From contig SVGC01000019.1 of the NCBI GenBank assembly GCA_015056495.1, positions 20,294-84,293 on the forward strand: DNA of 64,000 nt, read 5' to 3'. Source of the DNA: Butyrivibrio sp. (GTDB taxonomy: Bacteria > Bacillota > Clostridia > Lachnospirales > Lachnospiraceae). The notes beneath the pieces are model-generated. The model was given only the letters and a program-made list of their open reading frames with translations, was not told the DNA's origin and made no database searches. Every line of letters begins with the position of its first letter. Within the stretch, counting starts at the first letter, position 1. The position numbers were made by a program, and so were the translations under genes. Shown here one piece after another: positions 17,224 through 23,751 of this stretch.

Positions 17224-18933
17224 TTAATCTCCAATTGTATATAAAGAATAAAAATACCCTTTCTTATCAAGCAATTCCTCAAAGCTTCCGGATTCTATGA
17301 TAACTCCATTTTTAAGAACAATTATCTCATCTATTTCAGATAGAATCTCTCTTTGATACTGATGCGTTACCATTATCCTGGTCGTTGACTTCATAGCAAG
17401 AATAGTCTTCATTATCATATTTCCGGTAGTATTATCCAGTGCTGAAGTTGCCTCATCAAATAGTATCACTTCTGTATTTGACAGAAGGCTTCTGGCTATG
17501 GCAATACGTTGTTGCTCACCGCCAGATAGGTTAATTCCACCTTCGCCGCATAGATAATCCAGCCCCTTACTATCTACAAGTCCCCTTAAACCTGACTTAT
17601 CTATCGCATCATTCAGATCTTTGTCTGAAACATTTCTATATAAAGTAATATTATTTTTTATAGTATCATTGAACATGAATACTTTCTGTTGTACCAATGA
17701 AATATTCTTATAAATTGATTCAAGATCGATATCCTTAATTTCAACATCATCATATGTGATTTTTCCGGAATAATCAGGATTTATCCCCATAATCAGATTA
17801 AGGATAGTAGATTTTCCACATCCGGACATCCCCACAAGTGCATATGATTTGCCTTTTTCAAAATTCAAGCTAACATTTTGCAGAACATTTTTATTCTCAT
17901 CATATGAAAATGTTACATCATCAAATCTGATATTATTTTTAAGCTTTCCAATTTTTATTTTTGACTCATCCGAATCTTCACTATCTAATGCTTTTGACAG
18001 TTTTTCAGTCAATACATCTACAGATTTTTTTGCAGAAATAACATTAGGAATAACATTCAGCGGCGCTAATATATAATTCATGAGCTGCAAAAATAAAGCA
18101 AGCATTCCGACAGTAACTTCTTGGGAATCTACTACAAAAAAAGCTCCAATCAGGAACAATCCAAATTGAGCAATAGTTCCTGCAAAATCAGATAGAAGAT
18201 CTATTAATTTAGCTAATATTCGTCTATTGTATTTTGCATCCTCGACTGCTCTATTAGCATTGTCAAACTGATCGTATGCATTTTTTTCGACTCTATAAGT
18301 CTTCAATATAGAAAAACCATCCAGCAGATCCTTTAAAACTGATACGAATTCTTCATTTTTCTGAGAAACTTTTTTCTCATTCATTGCCAGTTTATTACCC
18401 GTTAAGATACTGACTATTAACGGAAGTAACATCAATGCGATAGAAATGATTGTCAAAAGTACATTGTTGTAAAACATTACAGCTAGTGACATTACAAAAA
18501 TAACTAAAGAATTAATAGAAATAAACACCTTTTCATAATATGTTGTCTCCATTAAAGTCAAATCATTAGTTATCGCTGACAGATACAGCGCCCGACTATT
18601 TTCCACTGCTCTAATATTCTTATCCAGTATCATTTTAAAAACCGTATTTTTATATTGAAGAGAACCTCTTTTCAAAAAAGTAGAAAAAGAATATCTCATA
18701 AAATAATATGCAATTATATACACTATTTCCGTCACAATACTAATATATACTGTGCCTATCAAGCCCTCCCTCTCTCCGCTGACAGCCATATCAATTACCA
18801 GCATCAGTAAGTAAGATAACAAGAGATTTCCAAATCCCAGAGTCAGCCTTAACAATAAATTTATTGTAAAAACTAATTTATTGTTCGCCATATATACATG
18901 TCTTAATTCATTCTTTTTTGATACGTTGCTCAT
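17224..18933 (-). CDS. ABC exporter for a modified peptide (no C39 peptidase domain)
   Basis: The 569-residue protein has an N-terminal exporter membrane domain (about 20-300, six helices) and an ATPase. Walker A is VGMSGCGKST near 368, the signature is LSGGEQQR near 470 and Walker B is VILFDEATSALD, all intact. It should work as a homodimer. It starts directly with the membrane domain, so it lacks the Cys-protease (C39) domain used by many peptide exporters to cut the leader. Its start overlaps the previous gene by 26 bases. As the last gene of the radical SAM peptide operon, it most likely exports the mature product. Confidence 0.93.
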   Translation of the reverse strand: MSNVSKKNELRHVYMANNKLVFTINLLLRLTLGFGNLLLSYLLMLVIDMAVSGEREGLIGTVYISIVTEIVYIIAYYFMRYSFSTFLKRGSLQYKNTVFKMILDKNIRAVENSRALYLSAITNDLTLMETTYYEKVFISINSLVIFVMSLAVMFYNNVLLTIISIALMLLPLIVSILTGNKLAMNEKKVSQKNEEFVSVLKDLLDGFSILKTYRVEKNAYDQFDNANRAVEDAKYNRRILAKLIDLLSDFAGTIAQFGLFLIGAFFVVDSQEVTVGMLALFLQLMNYILAPLNVIPNVISAKKSVDVLTEKLSKALDSEDSDESKIKIGKLKNNIRFDDVTFSYDENKNVLQNVSLNFEKGKSYALVGMSGCGKSTILNLIMGINPDYSGKITYDDVEIKDIDLESIYKNISLVQQKVFMFNDTIKNNITLYRNVSDKDLNDAIDKSGLRGLVDSKGLDYLCGEGGINLSGGEQQRIAIARSLLSNTEVILFDEATSALDNTTGNMIMKTILAMKSTTRIMVTHQYQREILSEIDEIIVLKNGVIIESGSFEELLDKKGYFYSLYTIGD

Positions 18934-19384
18934 AATATTGTCTTTCCTCTTTTTCTGCTAAGCAATTGTATAATAAAAATCTTATTTCTTTTGCATTCAT
19001 ATCATATATCCCAAATATGATATTTTTCACACCTATTTCTATTGCTACATCACATATCTTTTCCATAGTGTCATAATCAGACTTGGAGGGTTCATTCCCA
19101 ATTAAATGATTATGAATAATACAATATCCAAAATTATTAGTTTTACAATAAATCAATTGGTTATATATTTTTCTTGATGAAAAAATAATATGTTTATCAT
19201 TAGCTATGTAAACTCCTTTGCTTATATCTTTAAAGGCTCCTTTAATTCTGCACATCCCACCATTTTTTTCCATAAACAAAGATAAAATTTTTTCAGAATC
19301 CGCATTGGCAAAAAAATTATATATTTGGCTAAAGTCTTCATTAGTAACTACGATTTCATTAACTAATTCGATATTTTCTACCAT
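18908..19384 (-). CDS. JAMM/RadC-like putative metallopeptidase of the RiPP operon
   Basis: The 158-residue protein has, at 86-103, a hydrophobic strand then His91-Asn-His93, Ser100 and Asp103. This is close to the JAMM zinc motif (H-x-H-x7-S-x2-D), but one residue shorter between His and Ser. The following VAIEIGVKNIIFGIYD fits the next helix and strand of the JAB fold. Glu40 is a candidate for the upstream acidic residue. The gene overlaps the radical SAM gene by 26 bases and the exporter gene by 26, so translation is coupled. I infer leader-peptide removal, because the exporter has no peptidase domain. This is a motif-level call only. Confidence 0.55.
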   Translation of the reverse strand: MVENIELVNEIVVTNEDFSQIYNFFANADSEKILSLFMEKNGGMCRIKGAFKDISKGVYIANDKHIIFSSRKIYNQLIYCKTNNFGYCIIHNHLIGNEPSKSDYDTMEKICDVAIEIGVKNIIFGIYDMNAKEIRFLLYNCLAEKEERQYYEQRIKKE

Positions 19385-20663
19385 AGCAAATTCCTTTCTC
19401 TATAACTTTTTTATATTTACTCGAGTCTGTAACAAATAAACATAACATCCTTTGTAAAAATATCTCTCCCATTGCCTTGTTTCTTTCGCAAACCTTTTTA
19501 TTATCATTCAACAATATGTCATATGAACAGCCGCTACATAATGTTTTATAGGAGCATCTAGTACATTCTCCATTATCTTTTGTACAAACGCATTTTTGAT
19601 TTGTACTCAAATCTATTAAACCATCTCTTACATTTCCCATTATGTATTTACTATTCCCGACAAAAAGGTGACAAGGATAAATATTCCCATCCATATCTAT
19701 AGTAAACTTGTCAAATCCCGCGCCACAAAACTTCCTATCATATATGCCATTCAAATAATTCCTTAGCATATAAAAAATGTGATCATCACAATACGTATCA
19801 TCATCAAAAAATCTATTTATCATCTGCGTATCATTGCAAGTACTCACTTCCAAATTTTTACAATCACTTTCATCAATATTTACATCATTTATCACTACTT
19901 TTTTATTAGGATATTTATCCTGTATATAATGAATTACATCTCCTCGAGACATTCCTAACTGTTCATGATTTGAGGTATATGTGATTTCCAAAGCGACATT
20001 ATTATAATCTCCCAGATTCTTTAACCCTTTATCTATTAGTGCAAAGGCACTTCTTCCATCTCGGCTAATTCTTTGTAAATCAGTTACTTCACCTGGACCA
20101 TCAATACTAACTGTAACAAATATATTATATTTTCTTATTATCAGTACTACTTCATCAGAAATAAGTGCTCCATTAGTAACCATAGAAAAACATGGACAAT
20201 CGCTCCCCCATTTTTTTCTAGCATATTCACAAACTGCTTCAATAACTCTAAAATTCACTAGTGGTTCCCCGCCAAAAAAGCTTATCTGTGACACTTTGCT
20301 ATACTTATCATAATAGTAATCAAGGATATCTTTGGCCATTTGTATACTCATAGATTTCAATTGCATATTGTAACTGCCACCATTGGCATAACAATAGGTA
20401 CAATTAAAATTACACTTATTAGTCACCAATAAACGTAAATCGCTCACTATTCCATATGAATTACTGTGCCCTTCATCAAATATTGGTTTATCTGATAATA
20501 CAGAATTTATTTTCTGGACCTCACACTCATTTAGTCTATCTTCTTTAATTTTTAATGCTATTTCTTGTGGAATACGATACTTCTTTGAATTATATGTATC
20601 AAACAAAACAGCTATGTCGTTCTTACTATCAGTATATAAATAATAATTCTCTTTTAGTTTCAT
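19359..20663 (-). CDS. Radical SAM/SPASM peptide maturase
   Basis: The 434-residue enzyme has the radical SAM cluster Cys84-x3-Cys88-x2-Cys91 (CNFNCTYC) and the SAM-binding FFGGEP at 129-134. A SPASM domain has Cys313, 331, 358, 360, 367, 370, 376, 379 and 392, enough for two auxiliary iron-sulfur clusters. Residues 1-65 look like a small peptide-recognition region. Enzymes of this build form thioether or carbon-carbon links in ribosomal peptides. The precursor gene lies 68 bases upstream. The ribosome site is weak (GAGG, 14 bases away), in line with needing less enzyme than substrate. The exact chemistry is unknown. Confidence 0.93.
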   Translation of the reverse strand: MKLKENYYLYTDSKNDIAVLFDTYNSKKYRIPQEIALKIKEDRLNECEVQKINSVLSDKPIFDEGHSNSYGIVSDLRLLVTNKCNFNCTYCYANGGSYNMQLKSMSIQMAKDILDYYYDKYSKVSQISFFGGEPLVNFRVIEAVCEYARKKWGSDCPCFSMVTNGALISDEVVLIIRKYNIFVTVSIDGPGEVTDLQRISRDGRSAFALIDKGLKNLGDYNNVALEITYTSNHEQLGMSRGDVIHYIQDKYPNKKVVINDVNIDESDCKNLEVSTCNDTQMINRFFDDDTYCDDHIFYMLRNYLNGIYDRKFCGAGFDKFTIDMDGNIYPCHLFVGNSKYIMGNVRDGLIDLSTNQKCVCTKDNGECTRCSYKTLCSGCSYDILLNDNKKVCERNKAMGEIFLQRMLCLFVTDSSKYKKVIEKGICYGRKYRIS

Positions 20664-20692
20664 TCAAATTTCTAATACCTCGCCCAATAATA

Positions 20693-20721
20693 ATATAGGT
20701 GGGTATTAATCCCACCTATAT
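20693..20721 (-). terminator. Hairpin between precursor and maturase genes
   Basis: A perfect 11-bp stem, ATATAGGTGGG with CCCACCTATAT and a 7-base loop, sits 11 bases after the precursor stop. On the minus strand it is followed by TATTATTATT rather than a T run, so it is probably a partial terminator or a 3' stabiliser that keeps precursor mRNA in excess. Confidence 0.7.
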
Positions 20722-20731
20722 TTGCCAGAAA

Positions 20732-20857
20732 TCAATTTTCTGTAACTGTACCACCACCTGCACAACCAAATCCACACCAAGCAAATTCCATGGTGTTTAA
20801 CTCGTCTGCTTCAACGCAGGTATCTTCAATTTCTACAATTTCCCAACTAGTATCCAT
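20732..20857 (-). CDS. RiPP precursor peptide, 41 residues
   Basis: ATG 20857 follows a very strong site (GGGAGGTG). The leader is acidic (MDTSWEIVEIEDTCVEADEL, then NTMEFAW), and the C-terminal part reads CGFGCAGGGTVTEN. Cys28 and Cys32 flank a GFG turn, then a Gly-rich stretch, typical of substrates of SPASM radical SAM enzymes. One further Cys (14) lies in the leader. The maturase, putative protease and exporter genes follow on the same strand. The cut site is not known; before or after Trp27 is plausible. The cross-link is inferred, not seen. Confidence 0.85.
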   Translation of the reverse strand: MDTSWEIVEIEDTCVEADELNTMEFAWCGFGCAGGGTVTEN

Positions 20858-20882
20858 GTGTGTCACCTCCCTTCTTGCATAA

Positions 20883-20912
20883 ATTGTACTATCTGCTAAT
20901 AAAAAAAAACAA
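20883..20912 (-). promoter_or_regulatory. Promoter of the precursor gene
   Basis: On the minus strand TTGTTT (20907-20912) and TACAAT (20883-20888) are 18 bases apart and read toward the precursor. The -35 begins inside the outer edge of the 43-bp palindrome, so a protein bound there would control it. Confidence 0.5.
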
Positions 20913-20952
20913 CGGACAAAGTAGTCAGTTTATTTGACTACTTTGTCCGTTG
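20910..20952. promoter_or_regulatory. 43-bp palindrome between divergent precursor and pheromone promoters
   Basis: Perfect 18-bp arms (20910-20927 starting CAACGGACAAAG, and 20935-20952) surround a 7-base centre. Each outer arm end supplies the start of a -35 element: TTGTTT leftward for the precursor and TTGAAA rightward for the pheromone-like peptide. This suggests an operator for the double-HTH regulator. Because A and T runs flank it (nine A to the left), it would also work as an intrinsic terminator on the minus strand for the regulator transcript. Both roles may apply. Confidence 0.7.
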
Positions 20953-20979
20953 AAAAAATATAATACCACATATTATAAT
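20950..20979 (+). promoter_or_regulatory. Promoter of the pheromone-like peptide gene
   Basis: TTGAAA (20950-20955) and TATAAT (20974-20979) are separated by 18 bases and read toward ATG 21017. A second TATAAT at 20959 with TTGACT at 20934 (19 bases) is an alternative. The -35 overlaps the end of the palindrome. Confidence 0.6.
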
Positions 20980-21016
20980 TCAATAAAATTCATCTTTTGA
21001 AGGGACTTCGCCTGCT

Positions 21017-21163
21017 ATGAAACACTTTAAACTTTTATATTCTATTGCAATTTTCACACTAATACTTAATTACACCTATCCTATTGGTAGTTACATAAAT
21101 AGCAATACCACTGAGTATTCCATATTCTCAGATGATGAATCAGATGATGAAATCGAATTCTAA
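21017..21163 (+). CDS. Putative secreted signalling (pheromone) peptide, 48 residues
   Basis: ATG 21017 follows GAAGGGA. The product begins MKHFKLLYSIAIFTLILNYT, a Lys-containing start with a hydrophobic core typical of a Sec signal, and ends with an acidic tail SIFSDDESDDEIEF. Size and build match pro-pheromones of the RRNPP type (PapR is also 48 residues). Its stop overlaps by four bases, tail-to-tail, the stop of the regulator gene, as seen for some Rgg/SHP pairs. I infer that the exported, trimmed C-terminal part signals to that regulator. It could alternatively be an immunity or accessory peptide. Confidence 0.65.
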   Translation: MKHFKLLYSIAIFTLILNYTYPIGSYINSNTTEYSIFSDDESDDEIEF

Positions 21164-23004
21164 CTTAACCAATCTTGTCTTGCTTCATATTTAGATATTT
21201 TTTTTCTCAAAAAACAACTATGTTTTTTCCTTTTAGAAAAAATATCTAAATAATAGGCTTGAGTAAAAAAGTATTTATAACAAGCATCATAATAATTCCC
21301 CTTACTTTTTGCCATATTCCATATAAGCACATAAAGGCTTTTCGATATAAGAACATTCCTTCTTTTCATTAAAGCTTCTGCTACTAGTTTCTTAGCTATT
21401 ATGTCCGAGTTCAGATATTCACCCTTATTTCCTAGATAGTTTGCGCACCATACCATTATTGTCTCGTAAATAACAAATTCAAGATGATTTTTATCATCAT
21501 CAATTTTTTTTACTATTCCTACTATATTATCCACGAATTCATTATTCACTCTTCGCACCTTAGTCACTATATTGTACAAACAGGTTATTTCTGATCTAGA
21601 CAAATATCCCTGAATTTCAGGTAATTCATCTACATCTATTTTTGTCAGTTTCAATGCCGTTTTAAGATTTTTTACAAACCGCTCCACTGAAATGTCTTTT
21701 TTTCTCAGCATTGAAAGATTAATCATTCGAATCAGTATCTGCACATTCTCAGGATAATTCTTATTAACTTTATGTTTCAGATACTCTACTATTTCATCTG
21801 CACTTGCATAATCACCTTCATTGCATTTTCTTTTGTACTCATTGTACTTATCAATCAACCTATGGTCGTTAGATAACAGTTCGGCCCTTCTGTAATCTGC
21901 ATTGATTCCTAACTTGGATAGAAGTCCATTAAAGACTGCTTTTTGAGGATTATTCTTCCCGTTCTCAATTCGTTCAAGAGTTTTTAATGTGCATACTCCT
22001 TCAGCAAGATCTTTTCTGGTTATTCCCAGCATCGTACGGCGGCTTTTTATTAGTTGACCAATATTATAAATTGACAGACTTTCATATATGTAGCAGCTGT
22101 ATCCCATTTTTTCCGGAACATCATAGTCTCGGAACAGTCCTAAAAAGACGTCTAGGAACTTTTTGTTTAACTCCTGCTCTTCCTGATCATAGATTGCTGC
22201 CAGCTCTTCTTTTATTTCCAACAGCTCAACGACATAAAAAAGTCGATTATTATCTCTAAGAAGATTAATTGCCTTATCTACTCTTTGTGATAACTGCTTT
22301 TGCTCTACAATCTTCTTTAATCTTCCGTCTTTTTTATATAACTCGTACAGCACTACTACAAGATAGGGATATATTTTACTTTTAATGATTGCCTGCGCAT
22401 CAGAATAGAAAAATACATCCATCATCTTTTTTAAATCTCGTGTGGCTGTCTCGTAATCCATTTCCCCTATTAGAGCTGCTAAATAGAGCTTCTTGCCTAG
22501 CAGATAATATTCCACAGAAGCCAAAAGGTATCTGTCTATGTGTTCCAAGTCAATAGATGGCATTGTAACTTCGACAGACTCATTTATAACATCATAAACT
22601 TCCTTGAGATCAGCCTTTTCCTGCATCAGTATTCTTGATTTCATATCAAGAAGGAATTGATATTCAATTTTTTCTGATTGATTGCAACTTTCTAACAACT
22701 TATCTAATAAAAGAGCAGCTTCTTTAGTCTTTTGTTCTTCTATCAATTTTTCGAGCTGCTCTTTTTCCAAATGCCTTGCATATTCATCGCCATTGACAAA
22801 ATCTTCATAGTCATCATTGGATATTCCTAAACGCTCTACCAATCTATTCCGCATCAAATAGTCAGGAAGCCTTTTTCCAAGCCCTATGTAATACATCATA
22901 GAACTGGTATACAAGCCATAGGCCAGTTTCTCGGTATCTACTCCTTTATATTCAATCAAAGAGTTCAAAAAAGCGTGAAAGTTGATATTGTCCTCGTACT
23001 GCAT
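21160..23004 (-). CDS. Large regulator with two HTH/TPR modules (RRNPP-like)
   Basis: ATG 23004 is preceded by CGGAG; a TTG two codons earlier is less likely. The 614-residue protein has an XRE-like helix-turn-helix near 315-370 (IGQLIKSRRTMLGITRKDLA, then LERIENGKNNPQ, LSKLGI) and a more diverged copy near 10-70 (LAYGLYTSSMMYYIGLGKR, ending LGISNDDYE). Each is followed by helical, TPR-like repeats, so the chain looks like a tandem duplication. The TPR part of RRNPP regulators binds signalling peptides. It lies tail-to-tail with the pheromone-like gene and next to the RiPP operon it probably controls. It has no catalytic motif. Confidence 0.8.
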   Translation of the reverse strand: MQYEDNINFHAFLNSLIEYKGVDTEKLAYGLYTSSMMYYIGLGKRLPDYLMRNRLVERLGISNDDYEDFVNGDEYARHLEKEQLEKLIEEQKTKEAALLLDKLLESCNQSEKIEYQFLLDMKSRILMQEKADLKEVYDVINESVEVTMPSIDLEHIDRYLLASVEYYLLGKKLYLAALIGEMDYETATRDLKKMMDVFFYSDAQAIIKSKIYPYLVVVLYELYKKDGRLKKIVEQKQLSQRVDKAINLLRDNNRLFYVVELLEIKEELAAIYDQEEQELNKKFLDVFLGLFRDYDVPEKMGYSCYIYESLSIYNIGQLIKSRRTMLGITRKDLAEGVCTLKTLERIENGKNNPQKAVFNGLLSKLGINADYRRAELLSNDHRLIDKYNEYKRKCNEGDYASADEIVEYLKHKVNKNYPENVQILIRMINLSMLRKKDISVERFVKNLKTALKLTKIDVDELPEIQGYLSRSEITCLYNIVTKVRRVNNEFVDNIVGIVKKIDDDKNHLEFVIYETIMVWCANYLGNKGEYLNSDIIAKKLVAEALMKRRNVLISKSLYVLIWNMAKSKGNYYDACYKYFFTQAYYLDIFSKRKKHSCFLRKKISKYEARQDWLS

Positions 23005-23061
23005 AAACAAATTACTCCGATAAAAACTGAAATTACAAGGGTAATTATATCATTAAGGTGC

Positions 23062-23119
23062 AAAAAAAAAGTACAAAAATCATGTGAAAATTTGTGCGCA
23101 TTTCACACGATTTTTGTAC
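23062..23119 (-). terminator. Terminator after the lipoprotein gene
   Basis: A 19-bp stem with one mismatch, GTACAAAAATCATGTGAAA with its partner at 23101-23119, is followed on the minus strand by nine T. It separates the lipoprotein gene from the regulator gene; the regulator promoter must lie in 23005-23065. Confidence 0.8.
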
Positions 23120-23159
23120 TCATTTCTTCAAATATAATAAAAAATACTTCGAACTAAAA

Positions 23160-23615
23160 TCAGTAGTTTAATTCATCCAAAAGGTTTTTAACTGCATCTC
23201 GATAGTCAGCTGATGTTTCCACATACACTATTGTATTATCAACTCTTTCAACTGTAGCATATACATCACCATTTTTTACTGTATACTTCTGGGAATTGCC
23301 AACATTAACATCTGTATGCACGCTGCTACCTTCTTCGTAAGCGTTAACATATTCTGTTTTGGTAAGTTCATAATAGTTCTTGGCAAAATCAGTATCTTCC
23401 CCTTCTATGAACATTATCTCCACATCATCATCATTCATTGCAAAAAGCGCTGCTGTCGCACCATCAATATCTTCATACTCTGTCATATCAATGACTTCAA
23501 ATCCCTGATCCTGTGCTTTCTCTGTAAATGTAGCTGCTGACACAGGCTCCTTGCTACCGCATCCTGTAAGAAGCGCTCCTACTACAAGTGCTATTGCTAA
23601 AACTTTCTTTTTCAT
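23160..23615 (-). CDS. Small secreted lipoprotein, unknown function
   Basis: ATG 23615 is chosen because AAGGAG lies nearby upstream and the product then begins with a classic lipoprotein signal, MKKKVLAIALVVGALLTGC, lipobox LLTGC with Cys19. The mature part (about 132 residues) is acidic and mixed alpha/beta (GFEVIDMTEYEDIDG, then DDDVEIMFIEGEDTD). It should be anchored on the outer face of the membrane. I do not recognise a named family. The gene is a single unit flanked by two terminators, between the RiPP cassette and the glycosidase pair. Confidence 0.8.
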   Translation of the reverse strand: MKKKVLAIALVVGALLTGCGSKEPVSAATFTEKAQDQGFEVIDMTEYEDIDGATAALFAMNDDDVEIMFIEGEDTDFAKNYYELTKTEYVNAYEEGSSVHTDVNVGNSQKYTVKNGDVYATVERVDNTIVYVETSADYRDAVKNLLDELNY

Positions 23616-23708
23616 AATTATAATTTCTCCTTCATAACTACTTTTTCTATAACAGTGATAAGTATACACTACATTGCATGACAGGTTACATAATGAAAAT
23701 GCATAAAT

Positions 23709-23744
23709 AAAAAAGACTAATTCGCAATTGAATCAGTCTTTTTT
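23709..23744 (-). terminator. Terminator of the glycosidase operon
   Basis: A stem of GACTAATTC with GAATCAGTC (one G-T type pair) is flanked by A and T runs. It sits eight bases after the 23752 gene on the minus strand. Confidence 0.8.
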
Positions 23745-23751
23745 ACCCTTA

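Noticed and set aside
17224..18933. C39 peptidase-containing transporter (PCAT)
   Set aside because: The protein begins directly with membrane helices and lacks the 130-residue Cys-protease domain.
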